Assembly: GCF_018919265.1 (NCBI RefSeq)
Contig: NZ_JAHLQO010000006.1
Span: 124,001-188,000, forward strand
Source of the DNA: Peptoniphilus ovalis
Lineage (GTDB): Bacteria; Bacillota; Clostridia; Tissierellales; Peptoniphilaceae
Direction: 5' to 3'
DNA: 64,000 bases
In this document: piece by piece, positions 30,176 to 38,501 of the stretch
Layout: each line of letters starts with the position of its first letter
Numbering within the stretch: the stretch's first letter is position 1
The notes under the pieces: model-generated
Databases searched by the model: none
Told to the model about the DNA's origin: nothing
The model's input: the letters and a program-made list of their open reading frames with translations, nothing else
Position numbers and translations under genes: made by a program

Positions 30176-30899
30176 TTTAATAGAAATTTTAATATTTTTT
30201 TGCATATTCATGATAGGAGGAAGTATTTCTTCTTTCTATCATGTTTTTGTAACTAGAAGAGAAAAGGGTGAAAACTTTTTAATATCAAGATCAAAATGTG
30301 ATAATTGCAATAAAGTTTTAAAATGTTATGAAATGATTCCAGTTTTTTCTTATTTATTTTTAAAAGGAAGATGTTCAAATTGCAAATCTAAAATTGGTTT
30401 AGATAAATTTATAACTGAACTTTTGTCATCAACATTGGCGTTAGTATTTTTCTATAAATATGGATTTTCTATTTTAACAATTTTTGCAATTTTAATTTCG
30501 GTTGTTCTAATATTTATCGGTCTTGTTGATTTAAAAACTGGATATATTCACAATATTGATTTAATAATTTTATTAATTTTTGCGGTTTTATACAATCTAT
30601 TTCTTGGAATTAACATAGTAACTACATTAAAATATGGAGCTATATTATTTGCAATATTTTTTATTATTTATTTTGTGACAAAAATGATGGGTTTAGGAGA
30701 TGTTTTCTTTGGCTTCATCTTGGGACTTTTTGCAATAAACAATCTCGAAGCTTTTATAATTTTTAAAAACTCTTTTATATTTGCAGCAATTATTTCAATA
30801 ATTTTGATTCTAATGAAAAGAAAAACTCCAAAAGATGAGATTGCCTTTGGACCTTATATGAGTATGTCAATTTTATATTTTTTGATTTTTTACAGGTGA
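30165..30899 (+). CDS. prepilin peptidase / methyltransferase (A24 family)
   Basis: This membrane aspartic protease of about 244 residues cleaves and N-methylates prepilins. The N-terminal loop has two CxxC pairs (CDNCNKVLKC and CSNCKSK). The catalytic aspartates are in GLVDLKTGYI and MGLGDVFFG, with about seven TM segments. The ATG at 30165 overlaps the prepilin gene by 11 nt; a TTG at 30129 is in frame but adds a non-membrane stretch. No convincing ribosome site precedes the ATG, so translation may depend on coupling. Confidence 0.9.
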   Translation: MSNNLIEILIFFCIFMIGGSISSFYHVFVTRREKGENFLISRSKCDNCNKVLKCYEMIPVFSYLFLKGRCSNCKSKIGLDKFITELLSSTLALVFFYKYGFSILTIFAILISVVLIFIGLVDLKTGYIHNIDLIILLIFAVLYNLFLGINIVTTLKYGAILFAIFFIIYFVTKMMGLGDVFFGFILGLFAINNLEAFIIFKNSFIFAAIISIILILMKRKTPKDEIAFGPYMSMSILYFLIFYR

Positions 30900-30902
30900 G
30901 TT

Positions 30903-32159
30903 ATGTTTGAGAAAAATAAATATATAATTAGAATAAAAGACGGATATATGGAAATTATCAGTGATTCAAACTCCAATAAATATTCCATGCCTTTTAAAAT
31001 TTTTAGAGATGGTAATATTTTAGATTATCATCATTTTTATTATAAATTTAAAAAAGCAGTTGATGATCTAGAGATTAAAAAAGATGATAAAGTGGTTTTG
31101 ACATTGGACTCATCTGAGATTATACATATTAATTACAAGATTCCAAAAATTAAATCAGAGGAAATAAATGATTTTTTAAAGTTAGAATTAGAAGACTATG
31201 GAGATTTTAATTTAGATGATTATGAGATTTTTCACAGAGAAAATGAAAAAGAAAATGGTCTCGAGATTTCCATTGATTTAATGCCTTTATTATTTATAAG
31301 AGAATTTAAAGAAATTTTAGAAAAACAAGATTTTAAAAATTATGAAATAATTCCAGAGCCATTTCTAATTTCACAAGATGGAAAATTTGCAGAAATTGCT
31401 GCTTATTATGTAATTCTAACAGAAATAAGAGATGGCCAGATTTATGAATTTGAAAAAAATTATAATAAAAATACAGAAAATTTAATTATTGATAATAATC
31501 TTGAAGAGAAAAATGCGTCAAATATTATAAATAGAAAATATGATCTAGAAGAAAACAAAATAGAGGATGACTTTTTCCTTAAATTTGAAAATTTCTTTAT
31601 GGATGATTTATATAAAATTGAAAACTTTGCAGGAGAAGATGAAATTAAAATATATGGAAAAATTTCTGATTCAAGTATTATTAAAGATTTAATAGAAAAC
31701 TACACTAATATAAATTACAAAATAATTGATGAAAAATCTATTTTTAAATATAAAAGCAATAAAAAGAAAGAGAAGAAAAAATTAAATTATATAAATTTCA
31801 TATTTCCAATAGGAATTTTGGTAATTTTAATTTTTAGCTTTTTTAGAATCAATGAAATAAATAATAAAATAAATTTAATTCCAGAAGTTCAAAGTGAAGT
31901 CTCAGAAGTAAAAGATAATTCCAGTGATATTTATCAAGATAAAAATAAAATCTTCTTAGATTATGTAAATGAAATTCAAAAACTAGAAGACAAAGATTTA
32001 GTCTTTACAAATTATTCCTTTGAAAATGGAAGGATGATTGTTAGAGGAATTGTAATTGATGAAAATTATCTAAAGAAAAAATTTAAGGACTATAAAATTT
32101 TATCAAAGAATATGTACATGGAAAATGGATTTAATAAATTTGAAATACAAATCAAATGA
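30903..32159 (+). CDS. PilM/PilN-like pilus assembly protein (candidate fusion)
   Basis: This 418-residue protein has no strong family motif but a telling layout. The N-terminal ~290 residues are cytoplasmic and include a PilM/GspL-like segment (LTLDSSEIIHINYKIPKI then a conserved-looking EINDFLKLELEDYG). One TM segment follows (about residues 300-318). The C-terminal ~100 residues are extracytoplasmic with a short coiled-coil-like stretch, as in PilN. It ends the pilus gene set, 3 nt after the peptidase gene. A PilM-PilN fusion bridging ATPase and fibre is my inference; a lineage-specific membrane protein is the alternative. Confidence 0.55.
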   Translation: MFEKNKYIIRIKDGYMEIISDSNSNKYSMPFKIFRDGNILDYHHFYYKFKKAVDDLEIKKDDKVVLTLDSSEIIHINYKIPKIKSEEINDFLKLELEDYGDFNLDDYEIFHRENEKENGLEISIDLMPLLFIREFKEILEKQDFKNYEIIPEPFLISQDGKFAEIAAYYVILTEIRDGQIYEFEKNYNKNTENLIIDNNLEEKNASNIINRKYDLEENKIEDDFFLKFENFFMDDLYKIENFAGEDEIKIYGKISDSSIIKDLIENYTNINYKIIDEKSIFKYKSNKKKEKKKLNYINFIFPIGILVILIFSFFRINEINNKINLIPEVQSEVSEVKDNSSDIYQDKNKIFLDYVNEIQKLEDKDLVFTNYSFENGRMIVRGIVIDENYLKKKFKDYKILSKNMYMENGFNKFEIQIK

Positions 32160-32187
32160 TAGTAAAATTTTTACAAAGGGGTGCACA

Positions 32188-33171
32188 ATGGAAATAGGCA
32201 AAATAAAAAGTAAAGATTTAGAAAAATATGTATTTGATAATATTACTTCGAATAGAGATGAAGTTTTAATAAATGGTGGAACGGGAATAGACAATGCAGT
32301 TCTAGACTTTGGTGGAGACTTAATAGTTACTTCAACAGACCCAATCACAGGTGCTTCAAAAAATATTGGCTCAATTGCAATAAATGTTTCAGTGAATGAT
32401 GTGGCTTGTCAATGTGCAGATCCTGTGGGAGTTCTGCTTACAATCCTTTTACCTCCAAGCACTACAATAGATGAGCTTGATGAGATTATTAGAGATGCCA
32501 ATGAAACTTGCAATAGATTAAGTATAGATATTGTTGGTGGGCACACTGAAGTAACTGATGCAGTTACAAAAATTTTACTTTCTACTACTGTAATTGGAAG
32601 GGTAAAAGAAGAAAATAGACCTAAGATTGAAGAGATAAAACCAGGAGATGTAGTGGCAGTTTCTAAATACATTGGACTTGAAGGAACAAGCATTATCGCA
32701 TCAGATGTGGAAGAATTTAGAAATCATTTAAATGAAGAGGAAAGAAAAATTGCTTTAGAACTTCACGAAGAGATTTCTGTTTTAAAAGAATCAAAAATTG
32801 CTTCGAAATACAATGTAAGGCATATGCACGATATTACAGAAGGCGGAATTTATGGAGCACTTTGGGAAACTTCCATTGCCATTAATCATGGTATTAAATC
32901 AAATTACAAAGACTTTCCAATTTTAAACTTAACAAAAAAAATTGAAGACTTCTATAACATTGACTGTTGCAAATTAATTTCCAGTGGAAGTATGCTAATG
33001 GTTTTTGATAAAGATGACTTTGAAAGATTTAAAGAAGAAATGGAAAGAGAAAATATCAAAGTTACAAGAGTTGGTGAAGTCATTGAAGACAAAAAAGCAA
33101 TTGTATTTAAGGGCGGAGAAGAGATAATTCTAGAAGAGCCAGGATCTGATGAACTTTATAGTGTTATATAA
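32188..33171 (+). CDS. AIR-synthase-related protein (HypE/ThiL/PurM superfamily)
   Basis: This 327-residue protein has the N-terminal ATP-binding half with TSTDPITGA, AINVSVNDVACQCADP and DIVGGHTEVT, and the C-terminal half with HDITEGGIYGALWE, the layout of HypE-like enzymes. HypE proper ends with a PRIC cysteine motif that I do not see, and no hydrogenase genes are near, so nickel-enzyme maturation is unlikely. The substrate is unknown. The ATG at 32188 is chosen for the AAAGGGGTG site upstream; an in-frame extension to 32125 lies inside the preceding gene. Confidence 0.7.
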   Translation: MEIGKIKSKDLEKYVFDNITSNRDEVLINGGTGIDNAVLDFGGDLIVTSTDPITGASKNIGSIAINVSVNDVACQCADPVGVLLTILLPPSTTIDELDEIIRDANETCNRLSIDIVGGHTEVTDAVTKILLSTTVIGRVKEENRPKIEEIKPGDVVAVSKYIGLEGTSIIASDVEEFRNHLNEEERKIALELHEEISVLKESKIASKYNVRHMHDITEGGIYGALWETSIAINHGIKSNYKDFPILNLTKKIEDFYNIDCCKLISSGSMLMVFDKDDFERFKEEMERENIKVTRVGEVIEDKKAIVFKGGEEIILEEPGSDELYSVI

Positions 33172-33193
33172 TTGTTACAAATTAGTTACAATA

Positions 33194-33220
33194 TTGACAA
33201 TTTTATTAAAAAACTATAAA
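33194..33220 (+). promoter_or_regulatory. promoter of the amidase-rph-rdgB unit
   Basis: TTGACA is followed by TATAAA at 15 nt, or by TAAACT (33217-33222) at the preferred 17 nt. The amidase start is about 20 nt downstream. Confidence 0.5.
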
Positions 33221-33238
33221 CTCTACTTGGGTGAAAAT

Positions 33239-34585
33239 ATGAAAAAACTATTAAAAATAATTCCATTATCAATGATTTTGCTATTACAGCCAGTTTTTGC
33301 AAAAGATTTTTTTAATGTGCGAATTAATAATAATACTTATAAAGTAAGAGAAGCTGGAGTTACAGTTGACAGAAAAGAAATAAAATCAGAATTCAAACCA
33401 TATATAAAAGAAGGAAGGACTTTTGTTCCTATTCGTGAAGTAACTGAAAGTATTGGAGCTAAAGTTGACTGGAATAATAAGGATAAGAGCGTCACTATTA
33501 CATTAAATGGCAAAGCTATTCAAATGAAAATAAATAGTAAAGATGTAAAAATTGATGGCAAAAATACTAAAGTTGACAAGGATCAAGTGCCTCAACTTAC
33601 ACTTTACAGCTCTCCAAGAAAAGAAACTAAGACAATGGTTCCACTTAGATTTATTTCAGAAACTTTTGGATATGATGTAGATTGGAATAATGATGCAGTA
33701 AGAGCAGAAATAACAACTGTTAAGGCTAAATCTATAACAGAAGATAATACAAAAAATTCAAATAGTAATACAAAGAATCAAGCAAAAACTGTTGCAGAAG
33801 AAAAGAAAATTCAATCTATTATTAACGAGCCAACTAATTCAAAACAAAACTACTATCAATCAAATGTAGAAGAAAAAGAAACTGAAAAAATCAATAACAA
33901 GATTCAAAAGGGAAATGTCAAAAGCGTTTTTGATGAAGCTGAACTTGATTTAGATGATGTAAAAGTTAAAGAAAAAAGAGTTATAAAAGATAAAATTTAT
34001 AGCGATGGCAAATTAAAAATTGTAATTGACCCTGGTCATGGCGGAAAGGATTCAGGAGCCATTGCAGTTGATAATAAAACTTACGAGAAAGATTTAAATC
34101 TTCAAGTTGGAGAAAAATTATATGAAAAACTTAAATCAAGAGAAGATTTAGATGTAATAATCACTAGAAATAGAGATGAATATGTTAAACTTCTTGATAG
34201 AGCTGCACTTTCAAACGACAATGAAGCTGATATATTCTTATCAATTCATTTTAACAGTTCTAACAAAGAAAGCCCAAATGGTATAGAGGTACTTTACGCA
34301 TCTGAAAAAAATATTCAGATTAAGGAAACTGTGCAAAAGAGTTTTGCACAATGTCTTCAAAATGCACTTATAAAAGAAACTGGGGCATCTAATAGAGGAA
34401 TTAAAAATAGACCTGCTCTTATAGTTTTAAATAAAACAAAAAATGTATCTGCTCTTGTTGAGCTTGGATTCGTGTCTAATAGAGCTGAGCTTGAAAAATT
34501 AAAAGACCCTGATTACATTGATAAATTAGTCAATGGATTATATAATGGAATAGATAATTATATTGACAATTATGTAGTTAAGTGA
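33239..34585 (+). CDS. secreted N-acetylmuramoyl-L-alanine amidase with copper-amine-oxidase-like domain
   Basis: This 448-residue exported protein has a signal peptide with cleavage near FAKD (residue ~22). Two copper-amine-oxidase N-type repeats follow (about residues 45-160; REVTESIGAKVDWN and RFISETFGYDVDWN). Then comes a low-complexity Lys/Asn/Glu linker (about 165-255) and an Amidase_3 domain with zinc ligands in DPGHGGKD, an upstream Glu, and SIHFNSS, plus a late ELGFVSNRAE. It cleaves the lactyl-amide bond of peptidoglycan. The ATG at 33239 gives a clean signal peptide; earlier in-frame starts do not. Confidence 0.92.
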   Translation: MKKLLKIIPLSMILLLQPVFAKDFFNVRINNNTYKVREAGVTVDRKEIKSEFKPYIKEGRTFVPIREVTESIGAKVDWNNKDKSVTITLNGKAIQMKINSKDVKIDGKNTKVDKDQVPQLTLYSSPRKETKTMVPLRFISETFGYDVDWNNDAVRAEITTVKAKSITEDNTKNSNSNTKNQAKTVAEEKKIQSIINEPTNSKQNYYQSNVEEKETEKINNKIQKGNVKSVFDEAELDLDDVKVKEKRVIKDKIYSDGKLKIVIDPGHGGKDSGAIAVDNKTYEKDLNLQVGEKLYEKLKSREDLDVIITRNRDEYVKLLDRAALSNDNEADIFLSIHFNSSNKESPNGIEVLYASEKNIQIKETVQKSFAQCLQNALIKETGASNRGIKNRPALIVLNKTKNVSALVELGFVSNRAELEKLKDPDYIDKLVNGLYNGIDNYIDNYVVK

Positions 34586-34595
34586 GAAGGGTAGT

Positions 34596-35312
34596 ATGAG
34601 AGAAGATAGACAAAATAACGAAATAAGGGAAATTAAAATAACACCAAATTATCTGGATCATCCAGATGGTTCGGTGTTAATTGAATGTGGAAATACAAAA
34701 GTTATATGCACTGTAATGATTGAAAATAAAGTCCCACTTTTTTTAAGAGGAAAGAATAAGGGATGGCTTTCTTGTGAATACTCTATGCTTCCAGGATCAA
34801 CTCCTACTAGAAAAGTTAGAGATATATCTAGGGGAAAACTTGATGGAAGAAGCAGCGAGATTTCAAGATTAATAGGAAGATCACTAAGAGCATGTATTGA
34901 TTTAGATAAAATTGGCGAGAGGACAATCTGGATTGACTGCGATGTAATTTCTGCCGATGGAGGAACTAGAACTACTTCAATTACAGGTTCATACATTGCA
35001 CTTGAAATTGCGATTAAAAAATATTTAAAAGACAAAAAGATAGAAGAAAATCCTCTTATCTGTAAAGTTGGAGCAATTAGCGTTGGAAAAGTTGGAGGAA
35101 TAAATTTAGTTGATTTGGACTTTAAAGAAGATTCCAATGCCGATGTTGACTTAAATGTAGTAATGAATGACAATTTTGAAATTATTGAAATTCAAGGAAC
35201 AGGCGAGAGAGATACATTTTCAATTGATGAATTAAATAAGTTCTTAGAAGATGCAAAAGTAGGAATTTCTGACATTTTTAAATATTATGAAATTGTAGAA
35301 GATTATATTTGA
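34596..35312 (+). CDS. rph: ribonuclease PH
   Basis: This 238-residue phosphorolytic 3'-5' exoribonuclease trims tRNA 3' ends. It contains the RNase PH signature (GWLSCEYSMLPGSTPTR), the active-site region around DCDVISADGGTRTTSITG and a C-terminal EIQGTGERDTFS. Length is typical. It follows the amidase after 10 nt and is paired with rdgB, a common arrangement in Firmicutes. Confidence 0.97.
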   Translation: MREDRQNNEIREIKITPNYLDHPDGSVLIECGNTKVICTVMIENKVPLFLRGKNKGWLSCEYSMLPGSTPTRKVRDISRGKLDGRSSEISRLIGRSLRACIDLDKIGERTIWIDCDVISADGGTRTTSITGSYIALEIAIKKYLKDKKIEENPLICKVGAISVGKVGGINLVDLDFKEDSNADVDLNVVMNDNFEIIEIQGTGERDTFSIDELNKFLEDAKVGISDIFKYYEIVEDYI

Positions 35313-35319
35313 GGTCTAT

Positions 35320-35904
35320 ATGAAAAAAATATTATTATCCACTGACAACAAAAATAAATTAAAAGAAATAAGAGAAATACTTAAGGATTTAGATGTAGAA
35401 ATTCTTGCAAAATCTGATGTAGAAGGACTGGACTTTGAAGTTGTAGAAGATGCAGACACATTATATGGAAATGCACTTAAAAAGGCAGAGGCAATTGCAG
35501 AAAAAGTTGACATCGCAGTTTTAGCTGATGATACTGGACTCTTTGTAAATGCACTTAATGGCGATCCAGGAGTTCATTCAGCAAGATATGCATCAGAGCA
35601 TGATGATGCAAAAAATAGAGAAAAACTTCTAAATAATTTAAAGGATAAAGAAGATAGATCAGCTTACTTTAAGACACAAATTGTATTAATTGATTCAAAG
35701 AAAAACATAATTCCTATAGAAGGAGTTTGTGAAGGAGAAATTATCGAAGAAGAAAGAGGAGACAATGGCTTTGGTTATGACTCAATCTTTATGCCAAAGG
35801 GATATGACAAGACCTTTGCAGAAATGAATTCAGAAGAAAAAAATGCCATTAGTCACAGATCTCGTGCACTTGTTAATCTTAAAAAAATGCTAGAAGAAAT
35901 GTAA
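35320..35904 (+). CDS. rdgB: XTP/dITP pyrophosphatase (non-canonical NTP house-cleaning)
   Basis: This 194-residue Ham1/RdgB-family enzyme hydrolyses dITP, XTP and similar damaged nucleotides. Signature sequences are STDNKNKLKEI at the N-terminus, LADDTGLFVNALNGDPGVHSARYA, and GDNGFGYDSIFMP with a late SHRSRAL. It starts 7 nt after rph. Confidence 0.96.
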   Translation: MKKILLSTDNKNKLKEIREILKDLDVEILAKSDVEGLDFEVVEDADTLYGNALKKAEAIAEKVDIAVLADDTGLFVNALNGDPGVHSARYASEHDDAKNREKLLNNLKDKEDRSAYFKTQIVLIDSKKNIIPIEGVCEGEIIEEERGDNGFGYDSIFMPKGYDKTFAEMNSEEKNAISHRSRALVNLKKMLEEM

Positions 35905-35955
35905 AATATTATTGACAATAATTTTTAAATCTGATAAGATATATTTATTGTTCGT

Positions 35956-36033
35956 GGTGGGTATGGCCTAGCTGGTTAAGGCGTCAGATTGTGGTCCTGA
36001 AGATCGTGGGTTCGATTCCCACTATCCACCCCA
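35956..36033 (+). tRNA. tRNA-His (anticodon GTG)
   Basis: A full cloverleaf includes the extra G-1 (35956) pairing against C73, the hallmark of tRNA-His. The acceptor GTGGGTA pairs with TATCCAC, the anticodon loop reads TTGTGGT, and the T-arm is GTGGG/CCCAC around TTCGATT. CCA is encoded at 36031-36033. Confidence 0.96.
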
Positions 36034-36042
36034 CAATATTTT

Positions 36043-36069
36043 GAAGTGTCTTATGACACTTCTTTTTTT
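36043..36069 (+). terminator. terminator between the two tRNA genes
   Basis: A GAAGTGTC/GACACTTC stem with a TTAT loop is followed by seven T. It would end the tRNA-His transcript before tRNA-Leu. Confidence 0.85.
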
Positions 36070-36075
36070 CTTTAT

Positions 36076-36162
36076 GCTAGAGTGGCGGAATTGGCAGACG
36101 CACCAGACTCAAAATCTGGCGGTGGCAACACCATAGGGGTTCAAGTCCCCTCTTTAGTACCA
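36076..36162 (+). tRNA. tRNA-Leu (anticodon CAA)
   Basis: A class II tRNA with the long variable arm (CGGTGGCAACACCATA region). The anticodon stem is CCAGA/TCTGG with loop CTCAAAA, giving CAA, which reads UUG. The T-arm is AGGGG/CCCCT. The acceptor GCTAGAG pairs with CTTTAGT, with a G-T first pair. CCA is encoded at 36160-36162. No promoter of its own is obvious between it and the preceding terminator. Confidence 0.93.
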
Positions 36163-36166
36163 GTAT

Positions 36167-36212
36167 GTGCACTATGATAAATTGTAAAATAATTTATATA
36201 GTGCACTTTTTT
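36167..36212 (+). terminator. terminator after tRNA-Leu
   Basis: A GTGCACTAT/ATAGTGCAC stem enclosing a second AT-rich helix is followed by TTTTTT. It lies just before the folA ribosome site. Confidence 0.8.
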
Positions 36213-36224
36213 ATGAGGTGAATT

Positions 36225-36701
36225 ATGAAATTATTAATTTTGGTGGATAATAATAATGCAATTGCAAAGGATGGAGATCAGATTCTATATATTGATAATG
36301 ACCTTTCCATGTTTAGAGAATACACTACTGGAAATGTAGTTATAATGGGAAGAATTACTTTTGAAGCAATAGGAAGACAACTTCCAGACAGAATTTCTGT
36401 TGTCTTTACAAGAAGTAAAAAAGAAAATAAAAAAGATTTATATTATGTAAATTCTGAAGAACAATTAGATGAGCTGCTTGAAAACTTTGAAGACAAAGAA
36501 ATTTTTGTAATTGGTGGAGCGGCAATTGTAAATATACTTTGGGATAGATTAGATGAGTTAATCGTCACAAGAGTTGACACAGTTGTTGAAGGAGCAGATA
36601 CATTCATCCCTAAATTTGATGAATTTGAACTTATAGATAAAACTGAGATAAAAGATAAAGACTTCAAAGTTTATCATGAAATATGGAAGCGAGTTAAATG
36701 A
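36225..36701 (+). CDS. folA: dihydrofolate reductase
   Basis: This 158-residue enzyme reduces dihydrofolate to tetrahydrofolate with NADPH. The substrate-site region (AIAKDGDQILYIDNDLSMFR), the NADPH-binding GNVVIMGRITFEAIG and the IFVIGGAAI motif are in family order. DQILY replaces the more usual GLPW-type sequence, so the substrate loop is somewhat divergent. It has GAGGTGA upstream and overlaps the response-regulator gene by 4 nt. Confidence 0.93.
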   Translation: MKLLILVDNNNAIAKDGDQILYIDNDLSMFREYTTGNVVIMGRITFEAIGRQLPDRISVVFTRSKKENKKDLYYVNSEEQLDELLENFEDKEIFVIGGAAIVNILWDRLDELIVTRVDTVVEGADTFIPKFDEFELIDKTEIKDKDFKVYHEIWKRVK

Positions 36702-37375
36702 GAATTTTAGTTGTTGAAGATGAAGAAAAACTCTTAAAATCAATTAAAGAAGGATTGGAAATCTCTGGCTATGTCGTAGACACCGCAAATGATGGAGAAG
36801 AGGGAAGCTTTATGGCATGCACAAATGATTATGATTTAATAATCTTGGATATTAATCTTCCAAATAAAGATGGCTTTGAAATTTTAAAAGAAATCAGAGA
36901 AGTAAATAGTAGCGTAAATATTATAATGCTTACTGCAATTTCTGATGTTGAAAATAGAGTGAAAGGTCTTGATTTGGGAGCAAATGATTATGTCTTAAAG
37001 CCATTTCACTTCCAAGAATTAAAAGCAAGAATTAGATCTCTTTTAAGAAGAAAGACTACTATAACTGATAACATCATGGAAATAAATGGAGTTACCTTTG
37101 ACAGCACTAAGAGAAGTTTTTATATTGATGGTGAAGAGTTAAAACTCACTTCAAAGGAAAGTGGAATTTTAGAATATTTATTTTTAAACAACAATAGATT
37201 TATATCGTCAGAGGAGCTGATGGAGCATGTGTGGGGAGATGAAATAGATTCATTTTCCAATGTTGTAAGAGTCCATATGTCAGCTCTACGCAAGAAATTA
37301 AAAAGTAAACTTGGTAAAAATATTATTCTAAATGAAATAGGTAAGGGCTATATATTAAGCGACAAAGATGAATAA
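36698..37375 (+). CDS. OmpR-family response regulator
   Basis: This 225-residue regulator has a receiver domain with the acidic pair E7/D8, phospho-acceptor D51 in LIILDINLP and K102-region VLKPFHF. A C-terminal winged-helix DNA-binding domain follows (about residues 128-222; SKESGILEYLFLN, VVRVHMSALRKKL). It overlaps the kinase gene by 8 nt, so the two form a two-component system. The signal is unknown. The convergent fetAB metal exporter next door is a possible but unproven target. Confidence 0.95.
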   Translation: MRILVVEDEEKLLKSIKEGLEISGYVVDTANDGEEGSFMACTNDYDLIILDINLPNKDGFEILKEIREVNSSVNIIMLTAISDVENRVKGLDLGANDYVLKPFHFQELKARIRSLLRRKTTITDNIMEINGVTFDSTKRSFYIDGEELKLTSKESGILEYLFLNNNRFISSEELMEHVWGDEIDSFSNVVRVHMSALRKKLKSKLGKNIILNEIGKGYILSDKDE

Positions 37376-38486
37376 AATAAAGAATACTATAATTTTTAAA
37401 CTTTTATTTTCAGTTATTTTAATTTTTGTTATAATGACTGCCACATCAAATTTTATAATTGGAAAATATCAAGAAAAGATGATTTTTGAACTTGGCGAAG
37501 ATTTTGTCATGGAAAAAGAGACCTATGGAGATGACGAAAATTTTCTAGTAATAATTGAAGATGCAAAGTTAAAATCAACTAAAGAGATGAGAAATTTCTC
37601 TCTTATAGTAATAACTTGCACGATTATAATAGGATCTTTAATTTATCTATATATAATTTGGAGAATTTTAAAACCACTTCAAGAATTAAAAAACAGAGCT
37701 ATGGAAATTGACATTGATAACTTAAAAAGCTTCGAAAGTATATACATGGAAGGTGAATCTGTGGAAATTGAAGAACTCTCTAGAGCATTTCAAAATTCCA
37801 TTGACAAGATTTATCTTGGATATGAGAGAGAAAAATCTCTTTCATCAAGTATTGCTCACGAGCTAAACACTCCAATCTCTATAATGAAATCGCAGCTTGA
37901 TTTATATAAGATGAAATCTAAGGGTGATGATGAAAATTTAAATGCTCTTTTAAATAATTTTGATGAAAGTATCGATAGGATTTCAAAAATTATTGAATCA
38001 TTATTATTCTTAAACAGGAGAGAGAACTTAAGGCTTTCTGAATTTGATATTGCTGATCTTGTTGATGAAATAGTTTTTGATTTAGAAGATATGGCAGATG
38101 ATAAAAATATCGAGATTAATTCAAATATTCCTTCAAAAATAATAAAATCTAACGACATACTCCTTCAAAGAATATTATACAACATTGGTAAGAATGCAAT
38201 TTTATATAATGTATGCGGTGGAAGTGTTGAATTTGATTTTAATGAAGATGACAAATATTATGTATTCCAGGTAAAAGATACTGGAATTGGACTTTCAGAT
38301 GAAGATAAGAAAAAAGTCTTTGAATTATTTTATAGAGTTGATCCATCAAGGAACAGAAAAACTGGAGGATATGGAATAGGACTTAATCTTACAAAAAATA
38401 TTGTAAAAAAATTAGAGGGCAGTATTGAAATATTAGACAATAGCCCTCAAGGTAGTATAGTAAAAATAATTCTTCCCAAAATTTAA
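37368..38486 (+). CDS. membrane sensor histidine kinase
   Basis: This 372-residue kinase has TM1 (about residues 8-28), a short extracytoplasmic loop of about 50 residues rich in acidic residues, TM2 (78-98), a HAMP-like linker and a DHp domain with phospho-accepting H164 in SSIAHELNTPIS. HATPase_c follows with NIGKNAILYN, DTGIGL and GYGIGL boxes. The small acidic sensor loop (ELGEDFVMEKETYGDDE) could bind cations or cationic peptides; that is inference. Confidence 0.94.
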   Translation: MNKIKNTIIFKLLFSVILIFVIMTATSNFIIGKYQEKMIFELGEDFVMEKETYGDDENFLVIIEDAKLKSTKEMRNFSLIVITCTIIIGSLIYLYIIWRILKPLQELKNRAMEIDIDNLKSFESIYMEGESVEIEELSRAFQNSIDKIYLGYEREKSLSSSIAHELNTPISIMKSQLDLYKMKSKGDDENLNALLNNFDESIDRISKIIESLLFLNRRENLRLSEFDIADLVDEIVFDLEDMADDKNIEINSNIPSKIIKSNDILLQRILYNIGKNAILYNVCGGSVEFDFNEDDKYYVFQVKDTGIGLSDEDKKKVFELFYRVDPSRNRKTGGYGIGLNLTKNIVKKLEGSIEILDNSPQGSIVKIILPKI

Positions 38487-38501
38487 TTGGGAAGATTTTT
38501 T
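38471..38501 (+). terminator. terminator after the two-component operon
   Basis: A TCTTCCCAA/TTGGGAAGA stem overlaps the kinase stop codon and is followed by TTTTTTA. It also lies at the 3' end of the convergent fetB gene. Confidence 0.8.

Noticed and set aside
32188-33171. Hydrogenase maturation factor HypE
   Set aside because: The C-terminal cysteine motif of HypE is not visible and no hydrogenase or hyp genes are nearby, so only the superfamily is claimed.
36063-36080. A promoter for tRNA-Leu between the two tRNA genes
   Set aside because: The 40-nt gap is occupied by the terminator of tRNA-His and has no -35/-10 pair; read-through is as likely.
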